Source: Kitasatospora aureofaciens
Lineage (GTDB): Bacteria; Actinomycetota; Actinomycetes; Streptomycetales; Streptomycetaceae
DNA length: 64,000 nucleotides
Direction of reading: 5' to 3'
Assembly (NCBI GenBank): GCA_000720845.1
Contig: JODU01000029.1
Span: forward strand, 7,800-71,799
Shown here: in pieces, positions 40,568 through 48,812 of the stretch
Position numbering within the stretch: position 1 is the first letter of the stretch
Layout of the letters: every line of letters starts with the position of its first letter
Notes under the pieces: generated by a model
What the model was told of the DNA's origin: nothing
What the model saw: the letters and a program-made list of their open reading frames with translations, nothing else
The model's database searches: none
Made by a program: the position numbers and the translations under genes

Positions 40568-41971
40568 ATGAGCAGCACCCACTTCGACGTCGTCGTCCTC
40601 GGCGCGGGACCCGGCGGGTACGTCGCCGCGATCCGCGCGGCCCAGCTCGGCAAGAGAGTCGCTGTCATCGAGAAGCAGTACTGGGGAGGTGTCTGCCTGA
40701 ACGTCGGCTGCATCCCCTCCAAGGCGCTGCTGCGCAACGCCGAACTCGCCCACACCTTCCACCACCGGGCGAAGCAGTTCGGTATCTCGGGCGACGTGGC
40801 GTTCGACTACGGCGCCGCATACGACCGCAGCCGCCAGGTCGCCGAAGGCCGGGTCAAAGGCGTCCACTTCCTCATGAAGAAGAACGCCATCACCGAGATC
40901 GACGGCCACGGCACCTTCACCGACGACGGCACCCTGGAGGTGTCCCTCACGGCCGGCGGCACGCAGCGGGTCACCTTCGACGACGCCATCATCGCCACCG
41001 GCTCCACCGTGCGACTACTGCCCGGTGTCGAACTCAGCGAGAACGTCGTCACCTACGAGACGCAGATCCTTCAGCGCGGGCTGCCCGCCTCCATCGTCAT
41101 CGTCGGCGCCGGCGCGATCGGCATGGAGTTCGCCTACGTCCTGCGCAACTACGGCGTCGAGGTCACGATCCTCGAATATCTCGACCGGGCACTGCCCAAC
41201 GAGGACGCCGAGGTGTCGAAGGAGATCACGCGCCAGTACAAGAAGCTCGGCGTCACCCTCCTGACCTCCACCAAGGTCGAGGCCGTCAGGGACGAGGGAA
41301 CCTACGTCACGGTGACCTACACCACGGCCGACGGCAAGCGGTCCGAGCTGCGTACCGACAGGGTCCTCATGTCCGTCGGGTTCGCGCCCCGCACCACCGG
41401 CTACGGCCTGGAGAACACTGGCGTCGCCCTCACCGAAAGCGGCGCCATCGCCATCGACGACTACATGCGGACCACCGCGGCGCACCTCTACGCCATCGGC
41501 GACGTCACCGCCAAGCTCCAGCTCGCCCACGTCGCCGAGGCCCAGGGCGTCGTCGCCGCCGAGACCATCGCCGGAGCCGAGACGATGCCGCTGGGCGACT
41601 ACCGGATGATGCCCCGCGCGACCTTCAGCCAGCCCCAGGTCGCCTCGTTCGGGCTCACCGAGCAGCAGGCCCGTGACGAGGGGCACGAGGTGCTCGTCTC
41701 CACGTTCCCCTTCACCGCCAACGGCAAGGCCCACGGTCTGGGCGAACCGACCGGTTTCGTGAAGCTCGTGGCCGACGCCGCGCACGGCGAGCTCCTCGGC
41801 GGACACATGGTCGGCGCGGACGTCGCGGAACTTCTCCCCGAACTCACCCTCGCGCAGAAGTGGGACCTGACCGCCACCGAACTCGCCCGCAACGTCCACA
41901 CCCACCCCACCCTGGGCGAAGCGCTCCAAGAGGCGTTCCACGGCCTCACCGGCCACATGATCAACCTCTGA
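40568..41971 (+). CDS. lpdA: Dihydrolipoyl dehydrogenase
   Basis: 467 residues. The flavoprotein has VVVLGAGPGGYVAAIRAAQL for FAD, the redox-active disulfide GGVCLNVGCIPSKALL (C46 and C51 region), a second Rossmann motif IVIVGAGAIGMEFAYVL for NAD, LYAIGDVT for the FAD ribityl, and the C-terminal base pair NVHTHPTLGEA (His and Glu). It reoxidises dihydrolipoamide of 2-oxoacid dehydrogenase complexes or related thiols. No E1 or E2 gene is near, so it serves complexes encoded elsewhere or acts as a general disulfide/diaphorase enzyme. It is one of the few core-metabolism-like genes in the window. Confidence 0.95.
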   Translation: MSSTHFDVVVLGAGPGGYVAAIRAAQLGKRVAVIEKQYWGGVCLNVGCIPSKALLRNAELAHTFHHRAKQFGISGDVAFDYGAAYDRSRQVAEGRVKGVHFLMKKNAITEIDGHGTFTDDGTLEVSLTAGGTQRVTFDDAIIATGSTVRLLPGVELSENVVTYETQILQRGLPASIVIVGAGAIGMEFAYVLRNYGVEVTILEYLDRALPNEDAEVSKEITRQYKKLGVTLLTSTKVEAVRDEGTYVTVTYTTADGKRSELRTDRVLMSVGFAPRTTGYGLENTGVALTESGAIAIDDYMRTTAAHLYAIGDVTAKLQLAHVAEAQGVVAAETIAGAETMPLGDYRMMPRATFSQPQVASFGLTEQQARDEGHEVLVSTFPFTANGKAHGLGEPTGFVKLVADAAHGELLGGHMVGADVAELLPELTLAQKWDLTATELARNVHTHPTLGEALQEAFHGLTGHMINL

Positions 41972-42170
41972 CTGCAGGGCGGGCGGACGATCCGTCGGCC
42001 TCCACCGACCCGGGCGAGGAACACACTTCGGCGAGTACGAGCCCCTCGCCGACGACGGTGCCGCGCCCGGTCGCCGCCACCTCAGCAGATGAGCCGGTGG
42101 CCGCGCCGGCACCTCGGTGCCTCACACCCCAGCAGGAGCGCGGCGCTCGAAAGACCGCCGTGACAGCGAG

Positions 42171-42686
42171 TCACGCGGGCACCGGGAAGAGGAGGCAGCT
42201 ACTGGTGGCGTGCGCGAGCAGGCGGTCCGCCGTGTCGACCAACTGGGCCTGGGCGAGCGCGGTTCGGCGACCACTGCTGATCACCGAGCCGATGGCGCGC
42301 ACCCGGCCCGTGTCCACGGTGACCGGCCGCAAGAACTTCACCGTCAGATCGAGCGAGGTGTACGCCATCCCCTGCGGGAGCGTGGACTGGACGGCGCAGC
42401 CCGCCGCGGAGTCGAGCAGCGTGGCGAAGACGCCGCCGTGCATGCTGCCGATCGGATTGTAGTGCTCCTCCCCCGGCACCAGGGAGAAGACCGCCCTGCC
42501 GTGCTCCACCTCGTCCAGGGAGAAGTCGAGGGTCCGGCCGACGGGCGCCGGGGCGAGCCGCCCCGCCTGCACCTCGCGAAGGAAGTCGAGGCCGGCCATG
42601 CCCGCAGCGGCCTGTGCGGGGATCGCCGGATCGTCCCAGCTGTACGTTCGTGTCCGCCCCACGCCCAGCGCCTTCCCTTTGATCAT
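42171..42686 (-). CDS. Hotdog-fold thioesterase, PaaI family
   Basis: 171 residues from ATG 42686. The core NPIGSMHGGVFATLLDSAAG (about 77-96) is the PaaI-type hotdog signature with the HGG turn and a catalytic Asp, followed by the strands SLDLTVKFLRPVTVDTG and LLAHATSSCLLF. Members hydrolyse acyl-CoA or aryl-CoA thioesters and form tetramers. It is divergent from an HxlR regulator; a repeated TCATCTGACT overlaps its start codon, so the regulator probably controls it. Confidence 0.92.
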   Translation of the reverse strand: MIKGKALGVGRTRTYSWDDPAIPAQAAAGMAGLDFLREVQAGRLAPAPVGRTLDFSLDEVEHGRAVFSLVPGEEHYNPIGSMHGGVFATLLDSAAGCAVQSTLPQGMAYTSLDLTVKFLRPVTVDTGRVRAIGSVISSGRRTALAQAQLVDTADRLLAHATSSCLLFPVPA

Positions 42687-42727
42687 CTGACTTTCCCAAG
42701 TGAAGCTAGCCGCGTACTCATCTGACT
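42683..42727. promoter_or_regulatory. Direct repeats in the thioesterase/HxlR intergenic region
   Basis: TCATCTGACT occurs at 42683-42692, overlapping the thioesterase start, and again at 42718-42727, with 35 bp between starts. Direct or inverted repeats in divergent HxlR promoters commonly bind the regulator. The copies are on the same strand. Confidence 0.5.
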
Positions 42728-42762
42728 GTCAATGAGGAAGCCAGGGGCTCTACGATGACGGG

Positions 42763-43230
42763 ATGGAGTGGGTTGAGGTGAGCACGGAGAACTGCCCGGT
42801 CCAGCGCGCGCTGGATGTGGTCGGGGAGAAATGGACGCTGCTGATCCTGCGCGACGCCGTCAACGGCGTCCGCCGCTTCGACGACTTCCACCGCCACATC
42901 GGCCTGTCGGAGGCCGTCCTCAGCAACCGTCTCCGCAAACTCATCTCGGTCGGCATCCTCAAGACCGTGCCCTACCAGGAGCCCGGCAGCCGCTCCCGCA
43001 ACGAATACCGCCTGACCCGCAAGGGCTGGGACCTGTGGCCCGTCCTGATGGCCCTCGGCCAGTGGGGCGAGGCATACGCCCTCGACTCCGACGGCCCGGT
43101 GCTGGACATCCGTCACACCGACTGCGACGCCCCGGTCCGCGTCGTCGTCGAGTGCTCCGCAGAGCACTCCCCCCTCACCCCACGTGACGTCACCGCCCGA
43201 CTGGGGACAGACGCCCGCCCACGGCCGTGA
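42763..43230 (+). CDS. HxlR-family transcriptional regulator
   Basis: 155 residues from ATG 42763. The family pattern is clear: NCPVQRALDVVGEKWTLLIL, RDAVNGVRRFDDFHRHIGLS, VLSNRLRKLISVGILKTVPY and SRNEYRLTRKGWDLWPVLMA. The N-terminal Cys11 is the position used for thiol sensing in HypR/QorR-type members. A longer C-terminus (about 45 residues, with HTDCDAPVRVVVEC) is also Cys-bearing. It is divergent from a PaaI-type thioesterase and probably controls it. Confidence 0.93.
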   Translation: MEWVEVSTENCPVQRALDVVGEKWTLLILRDAVNGVRRFDDFHRHIGLSEAVLSNRLRKLISVGILKTVPYQEPGSRSRNEYRLTRKGWDLWPVLMALGQWGEAYALDSDGPVLDIRHTDCDAPVRVVVECSAEHSPLTPRDVTARLGTDARPRP

Positions 43231-43422
43231 GCCGTCGACGCCACAGTCGGGGCCAGAGGGCGGTAACACACCGGATGAGAGCCGCGCCCTGCGCACCGTG
43301 ACCCCTTAAGCGCACGACCGCCGTCGGCGCGCCGCCGAACCGATGCACCGGCCCCGCGCCGACGGTCCTGGCCGCGTCGCGCGGCTCCACCCGTCGGTCC
43401 TTCCGCGCTGATCCCGGTCTGG

Positions 43423-44268
43423 CTACTCGGCAGCACCGCTCCCGGGCGCGGGACGGGCGAGGATCTTGGTGACAGCCTCGTCCAGTGTCGTGGGCAGACG
43501 CCCGAGGACGCGAGGGAGGTCGTCGGTCTGCCGCTCCAGGGCCCCACTTCGGACTTGCTCCTCCAGCCAGCCCTGGGCACCGGGAGTGGGACTGTCCCGC
43601 ACACGGTGGACGACAGGCGTACCGCAAGTGCGGGTGAGGACCTGGGCGAGCTGGGGATAGGTCCACAAGGTGCCGGTGAAGTCGTAGGCGCGGCCCAGGT
43701 GGTCGGCCTCGGTCAGGACGCGTGCGGCGGCTTCGGCGAGGTCGGAGCGGGAAGCGGTGTTGATGCCGCGGCCGCCGGTCGCGTCGTCCAGTACGCCCGA
43801 AAGGACGGCGGCGTGCAGACCGGGGTTGAGGAAGGCTTCACTGTAGAAGGGGTGGCGCACCAGCGTATGGGGCAGGCCGCTGGCCCGCAGCGCGTGCTCG
43901 GTGGCGTGGTGTGCTTCAGTGACGCCCTCGGCCTGGATGTCGGCACCCAGAAAACTCGTGTAGACGACCGCGCCGACACCGGCGTCGCGGGCCGCCTCGA
44001 TGGCGCTCCGGTGCTGGCGGACACGGCGAGCGGGATCCAATTCCGGGGACGAGATCAGTAGCAGCCGGTCGGCGTTCTTGAACGCGGTGCGCAACGTGTC
44101 CGGGGCGTCGTAGTCGCCACGGCGCACCTGGACTCCTCGGGCGGCGAGATCCGCGACGCGATCGGGAGCACGCACCACGACCACCACGTCTTCGGCAGGG
44201 CACCGGGCCAGCAGATGATCCACGACGAGCCGGCCAAGCATCCCTGAAGCGGCAGACACAGCAAGCAT
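43423..44268 (-). CDS. NmrA-like NAD(P)-binding protein (QorB/SDR-a type)
   Basis: 281 residues from ATG 44268 (MLAVSAASGM). The N-terminus LAVSAASGMLGRLVVDHLLA is a GxxGxxG-like Rossmann motif, followed by VVVVRAPDRVADLAARGVQV, and RRGDYDAPDTLRTAFKNADR with LLLISSPE, as in quinone oxidoreductase 2 and NmrA family. VVYTSFLGAD and HTLVRHPFYSEAFLN complete the atypical SDR fold. It could be an NADPH-dependent quinone reductase. A TetR gene lies 159 bp upstream on the same strand and is the likely regulator. Confidence 0.92.
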   Translation of the reverse strand: MLAVSAASGMLGRLVVDHLLARCPAEDVVVVVRAPDRVADLAARGVQVRRGDYDAPDTLRTAFKNADRLLLISSPELDPARRVRQHRSAIEAARDAGVGAVVYTSFLGADIQAEGVTEAHHATEHALRASGLPHTLVRHPFYSEAFLNPGLHAAVLSGVLDDATGGRGINTASRSDLAEAAARVLTEADHLGRAYDFTGTLWTYPQLAQVLTRTCGTPVVHRVRDSPTPGAQGWLEEQVRSGALERQTDDLPRVLGRLPTTLDEAVTKILARPAPGSGAAE

Positions 44269-44427
44269 GCGGAACTCCCTCGCCGTGCGAGAGCCGATGG
44301 CACCGCAGGACTGTCTCGTGACCGAAGCGACCTGCACACCATCGGCCGACAACCGCCGAGCCGTCAAAGGTTTTTCGGCATCCCGACTGGAGCGCTTCTC
44401 CTTGCTGGAGAAGCCGCCCAGCCGTGA

Positions 44428-45066
44428 TCACGCTCGTCCCCGCAGCGTGACGTCCGTTGTTTGAAGGACGAATCCTTCCAGGGGCGGTTGCGGCCGGAGG
44501 GACGGCAAGGTCAGGTGCCACCAGTCGGTGAGGCGGTCGTTGAGGACGGTCGTACCCTCAAGGGCCTCGGTGAGGGTGCACAGGCCGAAGAACGCGGGCA
44601 CGAGGGCGCGGGCCGTGCGGCCGGGGCGGACGTGCTCGTCGACCTGCCCTGCCAGCCGGGCCTGCGCGAGCAGTCGGGTGGCGGCGGCGGTCCACAACGC
44701 GAAGGGGTGGGGTACGGGGGCTTTGATGACGGTGCGCTCGGCCCACAGACGGGCACCGGCACGCGTCACGGGATCCTGCGTGAGGGCGTGCGCGATGTCG
44801 TAGCTGAGGGCGACGAGCCGTTCGAGCGGGGGGAGTGTCTCGTCTGCGTAGCGTGCAGCGAGCTGAGACCAGGTGGCGAACCGGTCCTCGACGACGGCGA
44901 CGGCGATTCCCTCCTTGCCGGTGTAGTGGAAGTAGACCGCGCCACTGGTCCGGCCCGACCTCGCGCTTATGTCATTGACGCTGGTGGCCGCGTATCCCTG
45001 CTCAGCGAACAGTTGGGCAGCCGCTTCAAGCAGTGATCTGCGGGTTGCCTTCGCCCGTTCCTGCAA
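44428..45066 (-). CDS. TetR-family regulator of the gamma-butyrolactone receptor (ScbR/ArpA) type
   Basis: 212 residues from TTG 45066. The N-terminus (QERAKATRRSLLEAAAQLFA, EQGYAATSVNDISARSGRTS, GAVYFHYTGKEGIAVAV) is the highly characteristic DNA-binding domain of gamma-butyrolactone receptors, which control secondary metabolism and development in Streptomyces. The C-terminal domain contains the usual ALVPAFFGLCTLTEALEG region. No butyrolactone synthase (AfsA) gene lies nearby, so it could be a pseudo-receptor that binds antibiotics, or a local regulator of the NmrA-like gene downstream. An autoregulatory element could not be identified. Confidence 0.88.
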   Translation of the reverse strand: MQERAKATRRSLLEAAAQLFAEQGYAATSVNDISARSGRTSGAVYFHYTGKEGIAVAVVEDRFATWSQLAARYADETLPPLERLVALSYDIAHALTQDPVTRAGARLWAERTVIKAPVPHPFALWTAAATRLLAQARLAGQVDEHVRPGRTARALVPAFFGLCTLTEALEGTTVLNDRLTDWWHLTLPSLRPQPPLEGFVLQTTDVTLRGRA

Positions 45067-45374
45067 TGTTCCGTCCGCCCTCGCTCTGTTTTTACGCCGC
45101 CCAAGAATTTAGTGCGCCAGCGTACGCCTGGCGTTCAAAGGGAGCACTTTCGTGCGCAGATTACATAGTTCTTTCGAATGCGAACGCCTGCGAGTGGTAT
45201 TGGAAGCAAGGCGCTCCGGGCCCCGCGCGGTCCGGCAATCACGTCAACCGACGTGCCCGGGAACCGGGTTGATGGCCTCGGCGGCCGCGTCACGGATGTC
45301 GCCGCCGCCCAGCCATACGCCTGTTTCCGACGTACACCAAGTCGCTGAAAAGGGTTATTGCCCGATTTGCCTGG
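45067..45374. other. Lower-GC intergenic region, promoter of the butyrolactone-receptor-like gene
   Basis: About 390 bp (to 45458) separate the TetR start and the HAD start. The stretch around 45085-45200 is clearly richer in A and T than its surroundings. I see no gene; one long plus-strand frame through it has no ribosome site and changes character. It should contain both divergent promoters. Confidence 0.45.
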
Positions 45375-45426
45375 ACGGAAATAACGTAGCGATCACTATC
45401 TTTCCGTTTCCTCCGGATACGGAAAT
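45375..45426. promoter_or_regulatory. Triplicated ACGGAAA element upstream of the HAD gene
   Basis: ACGGAAAT occurs at 45375-45382 and 45419-45426, and its reverse complement TTTCCGT at 45401-45407, so the last two form an inverted repeat (TTTCCG...CGGAAA). The copies lie 33-84 bp upstream of the HAD start codon. They look like binding sites for one regulator. Confidence 0.5.
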
Positions 45427-45458
45427 GCCCCGTACATGCGAAAGCATGGGAGACCCCA

Positions 45459-46154
45459 GTGACCCCCTCGGACCACGATCTGCTCGACTGGTCGCCCGAA
45501 GCCGTCGTCTTCGACTGCGACGGCACCCTGATGGACAGCGAACGCCACTGGCAGGAGGCTCGCAGCCAGGCGTTCCGGGAACACGGGCTCCAGCCGCCGC
45601 CCGGGTTCGCCGAGCAGGCCCTTGGCCTGCACTACGAGGACTGCGGCCGGCTCATGGCGCAGTCCGTGCACAAACCCGAACTGACCGAGGACCTGACAGC
45701 CGCGCTGCTCGACCACTTCCTGGCCCTCGTCACCGACGAACCGGTGACGATGCCAGGTGCGGTCCGGGTCGTACGGCTGCTCTCCGGCCGCTTGCCGCTG
45801 GCGGTGGCCAGCAACTGCCCGAGGGTCGTGGTCGAAGGCAGCCTGGCACGGGCCGGGTTGCTGGAGCACTTCGAGCACCTGGTCGTACCCGACACCGGGG
45901 ACGGCGTGCGTCCCAAGCCGCACCCCGATGTGTACGCCGAGGCGGCCCGGCTCTGCGGTGTCCCCCCGCACCGGGCGCTCGCGGTGGAGGACTCCCTGAC
46001 CGGAGTGGAAGCGGCCCGACGGGCCGGCCTGCGGGTCCTCGGTGTCGGTCCCATGCCGAAGGGCGACGGCACTCCCGGTGCCGACAGGTGGCTGCCGACG
46101 TTGGACGCTCCCGAACTGCTGGCCTGGGCCGACGCGCTCGGCAGCCGGCGGTGA
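45459..46154 (+). CDS. HAD-superfamily phosphatase (beta-phosphoglucomutase/GPH-like)
   Basis: 231 residues from GTG 45459, behind GGGAGACC. Motif I is VVFDCDGTLMDSE (nucleophile Asp and acid Asp), motif II LAVASNCP, motif III the Lys in RPKPHPDVY, motif IV ALAVEDSLTGVEAARRAG. The helical cap is inserted after motif I (about 30-100), as in subclass IA sugar-phosphate phosphatases and phosphoglucomutases. It is a cytoplasmic phosphohydrolase of unknown substrate. It is monocistronic. Confidence 0.93.
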   Translation: MTPSDHDLLDWSPEAVVFDCDGTLMDSERHWQEARSQAFREHGLQPPPGFAEQALGLHYEDCGRLMAQSVHKPELTEDLTAALLDHFLALVTDEPVTMPGAVRVVRLLSGRLPLAVASNCPRVVVEGSLARAGLLEHFEHLVVPDTGDGVRPKPHPDVYAEAARLCGVPPHRALAVEDSLTGVEAARRAGLRVLGVGPMPKGDGTPGADRWLPTLDAPELLAWADALGSRR

Positions 46155-46348
46155 ACGCACAGGGCGTGACAGCCCGCTGAGGTCCGGCAAGCCGAGCACC
46201 TCGCGCTGCCCGGTGGACACCGACGGCGGCACACCGGGGCGGTGGGAGTAGGCTGCCGCCCGCCTGGCACGACGCCTCGGATCCCCATGTCAAACAGCAC
46301 CTCATAGGCGGCGGCAGCCCTGACCGCTACGCCGAACGGGTCAGGTTG

Positions 46349-48718
46349 TCACGGCGCGTTGACCGCCCGCAGGGACGACGCGCCGACCACGGCGTACCAC
46401 CCCTTGGCGTCGGCAGCGAGCCATGTGACCGCCGCGTCCACCGGCCACTCCTTGAGCACTTTCCCGGTACGCAGTCCCAGCGCCCGGCACACCTGCCCGG
46501 CCGTGACGTAGGCCATGTCGCCTCCGATGGCGGGCGGGCAGCGTGCGATGGCGTCGAACGACGTCCGCCACAGCTGTCGCCCACCGTCCGCGAGGTCGAG
46601 TGCCTGCAGGGTCTTGGCATCCAGCCAGTTGAGCAGGACCCCCTCCCGCACGACGGGGCCTCGTCGGCCACCACCCGGCAGCGACGGCCAGCTGGTGTCG
46701 AGCCCGGCGGTGGGGTGGCTCCACAGCCGCTTTCCGCTGTCGGGGCTGAAACCGATCAGGTCCTCCCCGGCGGCCAGCAACAGACCGGTGCCCGCGGCGT
46801 GCCCGAGGGCCGTGGCACCATTCCCGGCGGTGAGGCTCAGCGGTTCGTTGTGCAGGCGGTCGCCAGTGCGTACGTCGATGAGGTGCAGTTCGTCGGTGTC
46901 GCTGAGCAGGGCGAAGCGCTCGTCGCCGCGGCCGTCCGGGGCGGGCAGAGTGACCGGCGCGGTTTGGGGCTGCCCGGTCTTGCCGAGCCCGGTGTAGGAC
47001 CATGGCTCCCGGCCTGTGGTCGCGTCGAGGCAGAAGACCCGGGGATCCAGCGCCCCGGTGTCCGGGACGAGGAGCAGCCTGGTGCCGGAGACCGCGGGCG
47101 CTCGCCAGTCACGCGTCTTCTCCTTCTCGTGGGTGCGGGGTTCTTCGGTGGCGCGCGAGCCGCCCGGGGGCAGAGCGAACGAGCGCAGGACCCGGTCGTC
47201 CGCCGACCCGCCGTCGTCGCCCAGCGTGACGAGCCGCCCGTCCGCGACGGCGAACCACTTCACGGTCCCCCGCCACGGCCGCTCCGGCAGCCGTGGGTCT
47301 CCTGTCCGTACTTCGCAGACCCTCTCCAGGAGCTCCGGGGCGATGAGCAGGCCGCTCGCGACACCCCAGAGCTGCTCGTGAGCGGCGATCGCCGGCGCCT
47401 TGTCGTCCTGCCATTGCCTCGCCCCGTCCTCGGCACCCACGGCGCGCACCAGTCCCTGTGTGGAGGCCAGGCCCGGTCTCGCCCCGTGCACCAGCACCGT
47501 GTCCCCGGCGAGCAGGGCGGACGTGACGTCACCCGGTCTGTCGTCCTGGCCGGCCAGCCTCCAGCGCTCCCGGCCGGGGTGCTTCGACCCGGTCTCCAGT
47601 ACGAGACCGTCCTCCTCGGCGCCTGTGCCTGGCGTTTTCGGACCACGGGCCACGGCCCAGACAGCCAGGCCGGTGAGCCCCGCGCCACCGGTGGTGAGGA
47701 AGGCGCGGCGTGTCAGGGTACGCAGGCGATCGGCGCGGTGGGACTGGGCGGCGGTGGGCCGGGCCGGGGAAGGCTCGGGTGTCGGTTGCCGCTCCGTCCC
47801 GGCGGAGGATGACGGCTCCTCGGTACCTGTCAGTCCCTCGCCCGCGATCAGTGACCGAAGTGGTTCCTCGCGCCACCACAGGGGCGCGTCCGGCGAGGCG
47901 GTCAGGGCCAGCACCCGTGCGAGGGAGGGCCGGCGCCACGGCTCCTTGCGCAGACAGCCGGAGACGAGTGCCCGCAGACCCGCCGTGTCCGGTACGCCGT
48001 CCAGGTGCGGCTCTTCGTGGGTGGCTCGGTAGAGCAGGACGGCCACGGGGCCCGAGCCGAAGGGCTGCTCGCCCGTCGCGGCGAAGGCGAGGACCGCACC
48101 CAACGCGAACACGTCGGCAGCGGGCCCGGCATCCTCACCGGCGACCTGTTCGGGAGCCATGAAGCCGGGCGTGCCGATCATCGCTCCGGCCTCGGTGAGA
48201 CCGAGGTCCCCGGCGGCCCGGGCGATGCCGAAGTCGATGACGCGCGGACCGTCGGCGGTCAGCAGCACATTGGAAGGCTTGAGGTCGCGGTGCACGATGT
48301 CCGCCGCGTGGATGCTCACCAGAGCCTCGGCGAGGCACGCACCGAGCGACCGCACGGCCTGGGCGTTCAACGGCCCGCCTGCGACGACCGCGTGGCGCAG
48401 GGTGACTCCCGGCAGGAACGCCGTGGCCAGCCAGGGCACGACGGAATCAGGATCGGCGTCGAGCACCGGGGCGGTATGCGCGCCGGTGACGGCGCGCGCT
48501 GCGGTGGCCTCGCGCCGGAATCGCTCTCGGTAGCGCGGGTCCCTGGCGAGGTGTTCGTGGACGGTCTTGACGGCGACGAGCCGCCCGCCGGGGCTGCGCC
48601 CCAGATAGACCTGCCCCATGCCGCCCGACCCGAGTCGCCGCATGATGCGGTGACCGCCGAGCAGACGCGGGTCGTCGGGGAGCAGCGGCGCACCCGGGAG
48701 CAGGGGGACCTCCGTCAT
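46349..48718 (-). CDS. Membrane Ser/Thr protein kinase with C-terminal PQQ-type beta-propeller (1)
   Basis: 789 residues from ATG 48718. An intact Hanks-type kinase domain occupies about 20-285: glycine loop RLGSGGMGQVYLG, Lys51 in VAVKTV, HRDLKPSN (143-150), DFG (162-164) and GTPGFMAPEQ. A proline-rich linker leads to a single membrane segment (about 338-357, TRRAFLTTGGAGLTGLAVWA, which also resembles a twin-arginine start). The outer 430 residues form repeated blades (for example WRLAGQDDRPGDV, FCLDATTGREPWSYTGLGK, IGFSPDSGKRLWSHP, LRTGKVLKEW), as in PQQ-like propellers. It probably senses an extracellular ligand and signals through kinase activity. It lies directly downstream of a paralogue. 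Confidence 0.92.
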   Translation of the reverse strand: MTEVPLLPGAPLLPDDPRLLGGHRIMRRLGSGGMGQVYLGRSPGGRLVAVKTVHEHLARDPRYRERFRREATAARAVTGAHTAPVLDADPDSVVPWLATAFLPGVTLRHAVVAGGPLNAQAVRSLGACLAEALVSIHAADIVHRDLKPSNVLLTADGPRVIDFGIARAAGDLGLTEAGAMIGTPGFMAPEQVAGEDAGPAADVFALGAVLAFAATGEQPFGSGPVAVLLYRATHEEPHLDGVPDTAGLRALVSGCLRKEPWRRPSLARVLALTASPDAPLWWREEPLRSLIAGEGLTGTEEPSSSAGTERQPTPEPSPARPTAAQSHRADRLRTLTRRAFLTTGGAGLTGLAVWAVARGPKTPGTGAEEDGLVLETGSKHPGRERWRLAGQDDRPGDVTSALLAGDTVLVHGARPGLASTQGLVRAVGAEDGARQWQDDKAPAIAAHEQLWGVASGLLIAPELLERVCEVRTGDPRLPERPWRGTVKWFAVADGRLVTLGDDGGSADDRVLRSFALPPGGSRATEEPRTHEKEKTRDWRAPAVSGTRLLLVPDTGALDPRVFCLDATTGREPWSYTGLGKTGQPQTAPVTLPAPDGRGDERFALLSDTDELHLIDVRTGDRLHNEPLSLTAGNGATALGHAAGTGLLLAAGEDLIGFSPDSGKRLWSHPTAGLDTSWPSLPGGGRRGPVVREGVLLNWLDAKTLQALDLADGGRQLWRTSFDAIARCPPAIGGDMAYVTAGQVCRALGLRTGKVLKEWPVDAAVTWLAADAKGWYAVVGASSLRAVNAP

Positions 48719-48812
48719 GTGCACCTGCCCTGGAGTGCGGCGTCGCCCGCTGCCCGGGGCGTCGGAGGCGAAGGAGTGTGCCGGGGCGCATGACGGTGGG
48801 CGCGGCCAGTGG

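Noticed and set aside
45067..45458. Search for a butyrolactone autoregulatory element (ARE) before the ScbR-like gene
   Set aside because: No convincing match to the remembered ARE consensus was found in the gap.
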